From assembly GCA_033725935.1 (NCBI GenBank), contig MU867083.1, forward strand, positions 310,001 through 374,000: a stretch of 64,000 nt of DNA, written 5' to 3'. Below the pieces are notes generated by a model, which worked only from the letters and a program-made list of their open reading frames with translations, ran no database searches and was not told the origin of the DNA. Below, piece by piece: positions 1 to 9,578 of this stretch; the stretch's first letter is position 1, and each line of letters starts with the position of its first letter. Origin of the DNA: Cladorrhinum sp. PSN259. Taxonomy: Eukaryota; Ascomycota; Sordariomycetes; Sordariales; Podosporaceae. The position numbers and the translations under genes were made by a program.

Positions 1-814
1 AAAAAACAAAAGCCATCTCCCTAACCCTTAATACCCACCTTTATAAGCCAGGCTGTCTGGGCACCGCGACTAGCCTTGCATAAAAGGCTCCCAAGTACTC
101 AAAACTCACTACACCAACCGCGTCCGAAGGCCGGCACTCCGTTGGGGATGATCCTTTTCAGGATGGTTGAAAATATCAGACTTCTGAAGTGGCTTTCCTG
201 AACTAACCTGGATTCTTTTCGGGAATTTAATTCAGTACTCGAAAAAGTGGATCCTGAAAGGTCTCCTGAAAAAGCCAATTCTAGGAAGATTTTTCAGGAG
301 ATTCGATCACTGCCTAACTGTACTAACGGCCCTGAATTTTGGCACTAGTAATTGAAACAGTCTGATTTCCTACTCGGCTGAGGGTTATCATAGAGGCGGG
401 TATACATACCTTGGTGCCCATCTCTGGATTGCCACATGAGGGGAACAAGTATTGCAATTGTGGCAGAAGGTTGGTCATGACGCGCCTGTGCCCTCCAGTT
501 CCTTCCTTCAGTTTATATTGGAGAGACGTTTCGGCCCCGGTCCCGCTGCTACTTCCGTCCTTTTCCGTTTCGAAATTTCCCAGATCAAGCCACCGACGTT
601 TCTTCAAGTCACCGAGTTGCCGAATCTGAGCGCAATTCACCAACTCGACATCACATTTCAGATATAGGCAAAAGGCAAAAGCAATCTGACTCTTTTGTTG
701 TTAATTGTTTATAGCCATCCGACAACATGGTCTGAATCGGCGATCCTCCCCGGCCTTCTCGCTTCTCACAAACCTCCGACAACAAGCTACGATCCCTCGG
801 CACCCTCCACCACT
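1..814. other. Intergenic, no gene recognised
   Basis: I see no conserved protein on either strand. The stretch holds several copies of a TCCTGAAA-type motif in both orientations between about 150 and 300, including an 11-bp-arm inverted repeat, which is listed separately. It could be a degraded mobile-element end, but no coding remnant supports that. Confidence 0.5.
263..300. repeat. Inverted repeat, 11-bp arms
   Basis: The arms at 263-273 (CTCCTGAAAAA) and 290-300 (TTTTTCAGGAG) are perfect reverse complements with a 16-nt loop. A shorter related palindrome (ATCCT-TTTC-AGGAT) lies at about 149-162. Function is unknown. Confidence 0.6.
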
Positions 815-2116
815 TCACTCGGCATCTTCCTGAACCTCCTCAGCCTCAGCCACACGCTTCTTGCGGAAGGGCCAGCCGCCCCAACCGCCACCGCCACCGC
901 CACCGCCACCGGGAAGCTTGGAGATGGGACCGGTAGGGTTCATGACACCACCATTCTCCCTCCAGTAAGCAGCTGGGTTGACCTGTCTGTTGGTGTTCTG
1001 GTTGATACCGAACCGGATCCAAGCGAAAAGACCCTCAGAGATGTCCTTGCCAACCAGAGAATATCGGACGATCGGATCATCACCGTTGGCTCCCATCTGG
1101 AAGAGAAAGTCGCGCGTGTTTTGAACCACGGCCATCTTGTTGGTGTTGTAGGGCGTCACCTTGTCAACGTTGGCAATGAGCGACTGATCAAAATAGATCT
1201 GTCCAACATGCGCCGCCTTGCCGCCGGTGATGGTGTTGTTTGCTTGCTTGGTGGCACCAAGGTACACGATTGCTGGGTAGAGGTCAGCCGTCACGAGTCT
1301 TTCACCCGTGGTTGCTTCCTATCACTTACCGTGGATGTGGGTGGCACGGCCATCATAGTGACCTGGGAAGGTCGAATCGAACGACGCGATGCCGTGGCTA
1401 TCCGTGGGCTGCACGCCACGAAGGGTCGTTCCCTTGAGAATCGATGCATCCTTCGGGTCTCCCATGCCGGGGTACCCTTGGACACCGACGTAGATACCTG
1501 TCGAGTTGGAGCTCCAGATATCAACATAGGCGTTGGGGACGACCTGGCAGGTCTTGTAGTCCACAACCTGGATGGCGAGTGTCATCTTGATACCCTTCTC
1601 CCCGCCGGTAATATCCTTTCGGATCTCCTCGCCCTTCACATCTGCAAAACAATTAGCATTTCGATAAGAGTCAAAAGGACAAACCGAAAGGCTTACAGAG
1701 AGGTCCTTCATCAACAACTGGCATAAGCATGCAAGCGCCGGCATCAGCAAAGAGAGTTGCAAGATCCATTCCCTTCGAGACAGGCTTGTTGCTCTTATGG
1801 TCAATCTTGGACACGGAGATGTAATCTCTTGGGGAAAGCTTAGGCCTGGTCATGGTTAGTAATGTCTTGCACCCTCTTCCAATTGATGACCGGCTTACTT
1901 CTCATCATATCCCAGTGCCCGACGGAGTCTTACAAGCTCCTCGCCATGGATTTCGACGGTCCTCTTCACGAACTCGGGGCTGTTGAACTCCTTGCTGCAG
2001 TGGTCGAGGGACATGCGCTCAAGGGGCTGCGCCCGGTGAGCTTGGACCTCCTCTTTGTGGCCCGGATGGGCAAGGGCCAAGGGCGCCGCCAACAGGATGC
2101 TCAAGATGCTCTTCAT
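815..2116 (-). CDS. Secreted intradiol ring-cleavage dioxygenase
   Basis: Predicted extracellular enzyme of the fungal intradiol (catechol-type) dioxygenase family, which cleaves ortho-diphenols between the hydroxyls using non-haem Fe(III). Four exons are read directly: 2116-1899, 1845-1697, 1641-1330 and 1272-815, all with GT-AG borders, giving 378 residues. The N-terminus (MKSILSILLAAPLALA) is a signal peptide. The core includes the EGP-LYVKGEEIRKD strand, an IYVGVQGYP segment and GHYDGRATHIHA, which would supply the Tyr/Tyr/His/His iron ligands of the family. The C-terminus carries a run of nine glycines, then WGGWPFRKKR and an acidic tail, encoded by a CCACCG repeat on the plus strand. 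Substrate cannot be told. Such secreted enzymes are linked to lignin-derived or plant phenolic breakdown, which fits the cell-wall enzymes elsewhere in the window. Confidence 0.88.
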
Positions 2117-3061
2117 GGTTGGATTCCGTACTTGCTGGAAGAGAAAAGCAGAACGGTCGAGCCAAGGGTTTGGTCGGGTACAGCCGACATATCTACCATT
2201 TCATCTCCCCTTGTCTCGCGACTCAAACGGATCTTCGGCTCACTCCGAATTTTTTTCGACTGAAAAAATGACACAATCAATATCCGGGTCGCATCACCAA
2301 CATTCAACCATGGTCAATGTCGCCGTAGTAAGCCACGAGGTCGCAACATATAGCATCGCTAGACCCTCATCTATAGCACCCGGTCCACAGCGAAGAGCCG
2401 GAAGACCCAGGCGGCAAACCTTGATTGGCTTTAAGACACACGCCAGACCTCAAGCGAACCCAAACGCCAAGGATTCCCCGGATTTTTAATCTCCGCCTGC
2501 TACCGTGTGTTTGTTGAGTGGACGAATCGGGTCAACCGGCGAGATAGTTGTATTTAAACGTGCGGTTAAATGCATTCCACGGTAACGCTCCAGAACCCTG
2601 CTTTCGTCCTGCGCCCTGGCACCGTCCAAGTGGGCATGACGAAACACCTCCTTTAACCAGAATTTGGGATCGAATTTTCATCTAAGCTCGGAACCCTCTT
2701 CGGCAGTTCACGCATTACCGTTACACACCCCGCATCCCGATGGCAAACACTCACGAGCCGGTTTCCGGTTGTTGGCACGACCAGCACACTTCTTCCGGGC
2801 CTGTTGGTGGCACCGGCTCTGTCGATTTCTTCAATAAAAGTAAACAACCTCGTCTCGTCTGTGCTAATTTTGATGATTAAGGCGGATAAAAAGACGCCTC
2901 TGAAATGGCGGTCGGTTGCGGAAGCCGAGGCTTTTGGTTCTTGGGACGGTATTTCTCCCCAAGCTCACCGGCATGTAACGACGTGCTATATATACCGTTG
3001 TATCTGCTGACCGAATAGATTACACTTGACCTGATTTGTTGTTACAGGGTTTCGCCGAGTT
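2117..3061. other. Intergenic, no gene recognised
   Basis: Upstream region of the dioxygenase gene and flank of the kinase remnant. Open frames here are short and resemble nothing I know. Confidence 0.5.
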
Positions 3062-4708
3062 TTATTTCTTCGGCGTTGGTTCTTGGCATGTGTCGGGAAG
3101 GGGCCAACAGTGCCGCTGTCTGGTGCTGAATTCAGCGACACTCGGATTTTTGTTTTCTCTTGTTCGGTCGTCTTCACTGCCGGTCATATTCTCAGTTCTA
3201 AGAGGGATGGTGCTGCGGTTGGCCTGACGACTGTGGATAATAACAACCAATCTTGATAGCATTAATGTGGTCTTCATTGTCCTTTCCCCTACCTCAACCA
3301 ACTTATAATCCAACAAAGACTTGACGTCGGGTCGTTGCGCCGGGTCCAAGGCAATCATGGACCTGATGAAGTCCAAGTATTCCACCTTTTCGGTATCAGA
3401 AAGATCAGGCAATACCTTGCTAAACTGCTCGAGTGAGCATTGGCCGAAGATTGACGGTTGTAGAAGGGCACCTGATGCGATGTTTGCCAGGGTACCGTAA
3501 CAGTCAGGATTCGCAGCGCACCGATTGCGGGGGCCGAAGCATACCTTTAAAGTCAAAGTACTGCCCCTTCTTTGCTGAACGCGTGAGCAGTGGCAGTGAC
3601 TTGGGAATATCGCCAAGAACAGCCGTCATTTGTGCTAGCAAGTGAGCCTCGGTAGGGTGCCGCCGAAGTTCACCCACCATCGACAAGGATTTGGCCTTCG
3701 TTAAGTTTCCATAACTATGTACAGTACCAGACACAAAGACAAAGTCAATAAACCTCAGGCTTAGACTGGCTATCAACTCTATGAGCACTGATATGTACAA
3801 CCTCACCAAGCAGCCAAATTCCAAATTTCAACCTTGCAGTCCCATTCTGCTCCCAGGATAGCTTCTGGTGCTCAGAGCAATCTGCAGCTGGATACATTCA
3901 GTCAGGTGCTTATCGAGCTGACTTGACGTTCCGAAATCTTTTAACCGAACAGAGAGATTCCCCCCCCCCCCCCCTTTTTTTTTTCTTTGGCGACCCCGTA
4001 AGATCCTCCTTGGCCGAGGACATTGCACTAATTCTACCGCGTAAAAGTCGCGCTCCGACCATAAGTTCCGTCAAAGAAGAAAAGTTTTGGGTAATGATGA
4101 TGCTTCATCAAACATGATGTTGATGGTCGAGGTTTTACAAGAGGAATATTTTGGGGTTTTACTTATTTCTGTGTGTATGATACGACACACATAAACCCCA
4201 TAGGAGCTGTCGAAAAAAGAAAAAAAACACCATACTTTATTAGGAGGATTGGAATGCGCTGGGTAGGAGGAAACAAACGCCTGTATCTTGACATGCCAGG
4301 CCGGGCCCCATCATTGGATGGCTTTGAATACGAGGCAGAGGTGTAGTTCCATTGGGAGCCCTGGTGTTGGACTCACTTGTCTAGCATTGAGCCCAAGGAT
4401 ATGTGGTTCGGACCGGGGCTCCTGGTGGGGGTGCGGTCTGGGCGGCCTTGAGGTGCTTCAGAATTTTCAGCTCAAAGTTTTTTTTGGTGGCCAGGCGGCG
4501 CCCCGTAAGAATCGGCCGTGAGAATCTTGAGGGCAACGCGGCTCTTCGTACGCAGGTTACACGGGACCCAGACGGTGGAGTAAACACCATACCCGAGCTT
4601 CTCACCATCTTTGTATTTATCGTTGAATACATCCCCGATCCGGACTGGGTGGTAGCCTCCCTCGCAGTATCGGTCAAGGCTTTCTTCGGAGATGGCCCCA
4701 GCGTGCAC
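3062..4708 (-). pseudogene. Decayed SRPK-like protein kinase
   Basis: Read on the minus strand this is a relic of an SR-protein-kinase (SRPK/Sky1-type) gene. In order, it shows the SRPK-specific entry GGYHPVRIGDVF and glycine loop LGYGVYSTVW with VALKIL (about 4680-4490), then a frame change to the alpha-C helix FELKILKHLKAA (about 4480-4445), a degraded catalytic loop HTEIS in place of HTD (about 4170), the activation segment VRLKDFGTSSQLDKHLTE (about 3945), then AHLLAQMTAVLGDIPKSL, another frame change near 3545, and the C-terminal ALDPAQRPDVKSLLDYKL. No ATG is in frame at the 5' end and the pieces lie in different frames with stops between. A homopolymer run (C then T, about 3960-3984) sits just beyond the DFG segment. 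Unrecognised introns could explain some breaks but not the altered catalytic loop. I take it as a pseudogene; the exact ends are uncertain. Confidence 0.7.
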
Positions 4709-4814
4709 AGGTTGGTGTTGTTGTTTGGGAGATTGGACGAGTATCGATTTCAGACAATCCGCGCCGGATTTTTAGCATGCTGCCTGGACATATAGTGATG
4801 CAGAGTCTTCCCTT

Positions 4815-5516
4815 TCAGAAGGTTGGACAAGGATTTGGCGGATTGTGCGTGTGAAGCCTCCTCAATGAGATGACAAATGCGACGATCTTCGCTCCCACTG
4901 GGATCGCCACCGTGTTTTCGTTAGTCTGGTCTGGATCAGGCACATCTGGCACCCAACTTAAACCTCTGATGGCTCCCACATCATTGCTTGAGTTGTTCTG
5001 GTGCTCGAATGCAATGATGCGGTCCCATCTGTGACTCGGACCGCGCTCAGAAAGGCTACCGTCAATTTCTGCTGTGCCGTGTCTGAGCATTCCAATGAGC
5101 GTGATCGATCCGGCGGCCGGACCGTATGGGTTTGTCGTGGTAGGCCTGACGCTGACGCTTAGCAAATCTACTTCGGCGTCGTCTTTGACAATACAGAGGC
5201 TGTCAATCCGGATATATTCAACCCCAAGTACCTGGTCATCACAATAGCGTCTTTGAATATTTGGGGGAAATCTTGCTTGCAATAGTATGCTGCGAAACCG
5301 CTCCTCCAGTGTCGAAGCCTCTGTTTGTTCGTCCGTGACCTTTCTTAGTACTAGTAAACGGCGGTGCTCTTCATCAAGCCCCGCATACATTGAACGGTGG
5401 GAAGGAAGCAGAACGGGGATTCCATGACTGGGATTGCCTTCCAGCCTAACCAACGAGATCTCTCCCCCCTCATTGCCTGCATCAGTTCTGCCGCCACAAA
5501 CCGCCCTTCCAAACAA
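4815..5516 (-). pseudogene. HET-domain (heterokaryon incompatibility) gene remnant with internal deletion
   Basis: The open frame contains a HET-domain start: TLEERFRSILLQARFPPNIQ followed by LGVEYIRIDSLCIVKDD, matching the family's LG-Y-WIDSLCI-QDD block. Only a few residues later comes SVSVRPTTTNPYGPAAGSITL. In HET proteins that kind of segment (DPYG..SSGSL.L.G.L) normally lies after the HET domain, several hundred residues downstream. The middle of the domain therefore appears to be missing, and the N-terminus before the HET block is short, with no convincing ATG. HET proteins trigger cell death on encountering non-self in vegetative fusion. This copy is most likely inactive. An unrecognised short HET-like protein is possible but less likely. 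Confidence 0.6.
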
Positions 5517-6102
5517 CTACTCTGTGGAACGCAAAGCAATTGCTACTGCGCCCGTGGGCACAACCGTATTGTATGTTCAACACATATCACCACCAAAAAC
5601 GATGATAAGAATTTTCGGAAATGCTGATACCCAAGGATAGCGGAAGATGCATATCCTTCACACATCTAAACCTCAGCAGAAAAGTAAAGCAAGATCCTGG
5701 AATCCAGCCATTACAAATCATGCGAAGGATCGGGGACGCTGTTCAGTGCTGTGATCAAAGTGATGGCCGCAGTTACGACTCGGGGCTAGCCAGCCACCTC
5801 ACACCCTGATTGCCCCATTAGGATGCAGATACCGGCTGAAGTCGGCCTGACCTGTGCAACCGCAAAATCCATCCGCGGTTATGTAAGCTAGCGGGCATCA
5901 AAGGTGCACCGGACTGCACCACCAAACACCGACGCCGACGTGAAACCGAACTCACAAGCGTCATGTCATGGTCTGCTGACAAATAGGCACGCTCCCTACT
6001 TAATGACCCCCTAAATCCCCATCTCGTCTTGTCTTCATTCTGTCAATCACTCCGAATCTAATCATCTCATCGGTAGTTAACATCATATCACCATCAAAGA
6101 CA
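5517..6102. other. Intergenic, promoter side of the SDR gene
   Basis: No gene seen. The last 100 bases before the SDR start are pyrimidine-rich (ATCTCGTCTTGTCTTCATTC), as is common upstream of fungal start codons. I see no clear TATA box. Confidence 0.5.
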
Positions 6103-7236
6103 ATGGGCTCCAATTACCTCTCCCCTGCAACCCTCACCATCTCCCCTTCCATCTCTCTCATCGAGCCAAACTCCCTGGTTTTGGTAACAGGTGTCAACGG
6201 CCTCATAGCCTCCCACGCAGCCGACCAGCTCCTCTCCGCAGGCTACCGCGTCCTCGGCACCGTCCGATCCCTCTCCAAAACCTCCTACCTCGTGCCGCTC
6301 TTCACCTCCCGACATGGACCCGGCCGTTTCTCTCGACACCAAATCCCAGACGTAACAGCCCCAGGAGCATGGGACTCCCTCTTCACTTCCAACCCTGAAA
6401 TAGCAGCAATCGCTCACGTAGTTGGCTGCTTGGACTTACAAGTCACTGATCCCGATACTACAGCAGCAAACGAGGTGAAATGGCACATCTCTCTACTTGA
6501 AGCCGCTCGCCGAACAGGGACGGTAAAATCCTTCGTGTTCACTTCCTCAGCATGGGCGGCATGGACTCCTGACGCAAAGAAGAAGGTCACGCTCACGCAG
6601 GATAGCTGGAACGATGAAGCGGTCAACCTCGCGAGGGACAAATCCGTGAGTGACAGGGAAAAGGGCATGGCGGCATTCATGGCACTCAAGACTCTGGTGG
6701 AGAAGGGCGTGTGGGAATGGGTGAACAGGGAGAATCCTCCTTTTGCGTTCAATACCCTGTTGTTGGATACGGTGATGGGACAGTGTTTGGCTCCCAATGA
6801 ACAGGGTATTCCCAGTACGGCGGGTATGGTGCACTGGGTGTGGGAGAATGCTCATGTTGAGGTGCTGGATATGATGCAACCGCAGTGGCATGTGGATTGC
6901 AGGGATGCGGGGAGGTTGTATGTTGCCTTGTTGGCGACGAAGCCCAAGGTGGACAGGGAGAGGGTGTTTGCGTTTGCAGAGAGATATAGCTGGTTTCAGG
7001 TCGCTGAGATCTTGAAGCAGCTGTATCCGGAACGGGCAGATCAGTTGGCTAAGCCGAAGGATTATGGGACAGATCAGACGACCGTCTCGAGTAAACGAGG
7101 CGAGGAGTTGCTGGCGAGACTGGGCCAGGAGGGCTGGCGGAACTTGGAGGAGAGCGTAAAGGAAAATGCCAAGAGCTGGTTGGAGTTGGAGAAGGGAGAG
7201 GTGACGGATCACAGGCACTCGCACATGGTGAATTAG
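6103..7236 (+). CDS. Extended SDR / GRE2-like NAD(P)-dependent aldehyde or keto reductase
   Basis: Single-exon gene, 377 residues, in the extended short-chain dehydrogenase family with Gre2-type methylglyoxal/aldehyde reductases and dihydroflavonol reductases. The cofactor-binding motif TGVNGLIASHAADQLLSAGY begins near residue 30, followed by GYRVLGTVRS. FVFTSSAWAAW near residue 145 carries the usual Ser. The expected catalytic YxxxK, normally in a context like YVASKTLAEK, reads AFMALKTLVEK near residue 190: the Lys is present but the Tyr is Phe. The following VWEWV and a substrate-domain DTVMGQCL block are conserved in position. Without Tyr, ordinary hydride-transfer catalysis would be impaired, so this may be a binding protein, an enzyme with altered chemistry or a decaying copy. 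Cytosolic; no signal peptide. Confidence 0.8.
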   Translation: MGSNYLSPATLTISPSISLIEPNSLVLVTGVNGLIASHAADQLLSAGYRVLGTVRSLSKTSYLVPLFTSRHGPGRFSRHQIPDVTAPGAWDSLFTSNPEIAAIAHVVGCLDLQVTDPDTTAANEVKWHISLLEAARRTGTVKSFVFTSSAWAAWTPDAKKKVTLTQDSWNDEAVNLARDKSVSDREKGMAAFMALKTLVEKGVWEWVNRENPPFAFNTLLLDTVMGQCLAPNEQGIPSTAGMVHWVWENAHVEVLDMMQPQWHVDCRDAGRLYVALLATKPKVDRERVFAFAERYSWFQVAEILKQLYPERADQLAKPKDYGTDQTTVSSKRGEELLARLGQEGWRNLEESVKENAKSWLELEKGEVTDHRHSHMVN

Positions 7237-7584
7237 TTGTCTTGCTTTGCAGACTGCAGTAATACATCCAGCTCGTCGTCCATGGGCCCCGGCCTAGCCT
7301 ATTGATCCCGAATACATGTCGATGGTTCATGATGTAGCGTTCCTCATCCACTTAAACTCAATTATTTTTCTTGCTGCCCAAGCCCTCTTCCGTGTATGTT
7401 GCCGCGACGCGACATTTAACTGCGACCGAATATGATGATTTCGGTTCTGTCATGAAGATGTGCCGTTTCGTGCCGTCAATCCGCAACGCGCCCCATCCAG
7501 CAGGTCTCGTCCACTCGTTCCCCCACTGTGTATGTTGCCACAACTAAGCATATTATTATTGCGCGCGCCTCGTCTCTCCTCCCT
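7237..7584. other. Convergent 3' intergenic region
   Basis: Sits between the stops of the SDR gene (plus) and dynactin p25 (minus). No gene seen; it probably holds both 3' UTRs. Confidence 0.5.
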
Positions 7585-8253
7585 TCATGCCGGCGGAGGT
7601 TGTGGATTATTCCCGACCGTCTTGTAGAGATCTCGGAGCTCGAATGCTTCATGTCCGCCCTCAGGCACCTCGCCGATAACCCGTGCTGGCTGGCCTGCAA
7701 TGATGGTAAAACTCGGAATTACCATGTTTGGTGGTATTACGGTCCCATCGAGAACTCGGACGTAGTCTTTGATGATGGCAAACTCGCCAACCACTACTCG
7801 CGCGCCAATGTGTACGTGAGTTCCGATCGACGCAGCTTGGATAACCGACCCAGGACCGACGAAGACATGATCGCCCATTCGGAGAGGCATATAAGTGAAA
7901 GCTCTATTGCGCGCCGGTCAAGTTAGCGAGGGCGTCGCGCAATGCAATAGACAGCAGCTGTGGAGAGACACAGACCCTTTGTACAATCTGCCAGGGGGTC
8001 GGAGGCACGTCCCTCTGCTGAGAAAGCAATACCGGCCAATTGCAACGGCAGTGTTGTTTGGGGGCGCGCCGGCGGCAGAAGATGAGGAGGATTGGATTGA
8101 TCGGACAAGGTCGCCGCGAATCATGACTTCGGCTTGGATTACTGTCTTTCCACCGAGCATGATGTTTTGCGTGCCGACGAGCGTGGCTTTTCGGGCGACT
8201 TTGTTGCCCGTGTCGGTCTCGATATATTCTCCTCTTGGCGGACGTCTTGACAT
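7585..8253 (-). CDS. Dynactin subunit 5 (p25), ropy-type gene
   Basis: Two exons, 8253-7976 and 7903-7585, splice to 198 residues (donor GTCTGT, branch GCTAAC, acceptor ATAG). The N-terminus MSRRPPRGEYIETDTGNKVA followed by GTQNIMLGGKTVIQAEV and IRGDLVR is characteristic of dynactin p25. The rest is a left-handed beta-helix of hexapeptide repeats (IGRYCFLSRGTCLRPP, MGDHVFVGPGSVIQAASIG, VHIGARVVVGEFAIIKD) with the family's ending block VIPPNMVIPSFTIIAGQPARVIGEVPE. An upstream in-frame Met gives eight more residues, but the chosen Met matches the conserved start. p25 sits with p27, p62 and Arp11 in the pointed-end complex of dynactin, which links dynein to cargo such as early endosomes; in Neurospora, loss gives ropy hyphae. 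Confidence 0.93.
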
Positions 8254-9578
8254 TTTGGCTGATTTCTGGTGGTGCAAGTGGTTTGAAGAAGTTAGCTAGC
8301 AAGAGTTAGAGTTCCGTCAAGGTTCTCGGAAAGCTTACAGGTACTGCAGCTTCCCCAAGCTGTGACCCCCACACACCCCACCAACCGGGGTGTGGGATGA
8401 TCCCTGCACCAGAAAGTCTTGGCATTTCTCAACTACCACCTGGACTGATGCCACCCAATTTTGGACTCTGCATCCTTCAAATTTAAAAATTTTCGCACTT
8501 TCTGTCGTTTCTTCATTCGTCTTTCTGGACACTGTTAAACACGTCATGACTTCATAGTGGGTGAAGCACCTTGGTAGGGAAGTACATTACGGGCATCACA
8601 GGCTATATCACTCAACCACACATTCCGACTCTCTAGTAACAGACTCGATAGAAAGAGCCCTCCTTTGAACTTGCCGTCCTTGGGGAGTGGGCTGATGCCA
8701 TGGCAGACAGGAATGAACGATTGCGGAATTACATTTTCACATTCCGCATTGCTTCTCAGTGTTGAGACCTAAATAGTGCCAGTAAGTACTAGTGCATATG
8801 GCAAGTGGATTTTATTAATGGGAGTTGTGGGGCTAGGTAACGGTTACTATTTACAACCGTTGTTTATTTCCTTCTTTTATTCACTTCTACCTACGTACCT
8901 GCCTGCCACCAAGCCTGTCTGCCACCCGATTTGTGTGCCTTTCCGCCTTATGTGTGGCCGTGGATCGATTGGCCGGAGATGCCCCGGGATGGGGGAGGTG
9001 GTGGTTAGTTTCTGACAAGGCTGTAAGCTCGGAAGCCTGTGTGGGTGTCGGTGTGGGTGCCATACCTGTGCATGTGTCGGTGTGCACGACGATGCCATCT
9101 CTGTGGCCATGTGGGTGCGCAAGCCATGCCAACCGGAGCGCGATGCGGCGCATCCTACCTCTCAGCTTGCCATGGACAATACCACATTACGTTACCTACG
9201 TATCTGGAGCACTTTAGCTATGCTTGATGCATTGTTATCTTCCCCAACACCAGGATGTGGGTTTTGCCAAGGTCTTGACCATCACGATTCCTGGAACAGG
9301 AAGCGCCACAATGCAAGATCGGAAGCTGACTGGATAACGATGAAACCATTGCTCGAAGAGGCCGCGATCCTCGAAGCGGTGTAGATTGGTTTGTCGACGC
9401 CTCAACTTCAGAATAAGCAGACAAACTGAAGAAACCAGCCTGTTCAGACCCAGTACCGCAAATGTCTATTTATTTAAGCTCGCCGTCTCTTGTAGGTACC
9501 TATTCATTCGAATGTTCATGTAGTATACGCAGAGCATACGAGCTCCTTCTAGTGAAATATATCGCACTCCTCATCTCA
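8254..9578. other. Intergenic, no gene recognised; promoter side of the amine oxidase gene
   Basis: Contains only short unconserved open frames. GT/TG-rich stretches at about 9030-9080 look like simple sequence. A TATTTAAG element at 9471-9478 lies 101-108 bases before the chosen oxidase ATG. Confidence 0.5.
9471..9478 (+). promoter_or_regulatory. Possible TATA element of the amine oxidase gene
   Basis: TATTTAAG lies about 100 bases before the ATG at 9579. It falls downstream of an earlier in-frame ATG at 9462, which argues that the later ATG is the real start. Confidence 0.35.

Noticed and set aside
1..30. CCCTAACCC-like sequence at the window start
   Set aside because: Occurs once, not as a TTAGGG tandem array, so it is not a telomere.
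695..1726. 343-codon plus-strand frame
   Set aside because: It is the antisense of the intradiol dioxygenase exons, starts on a non-ATG codon and resembles no protein.
9462..9578. Earlier ATG for the amine oxidase gene
   Set aside because: It lies before a TATA-like element and adds residues unlike the family; the ATG at 9579 is better placed.
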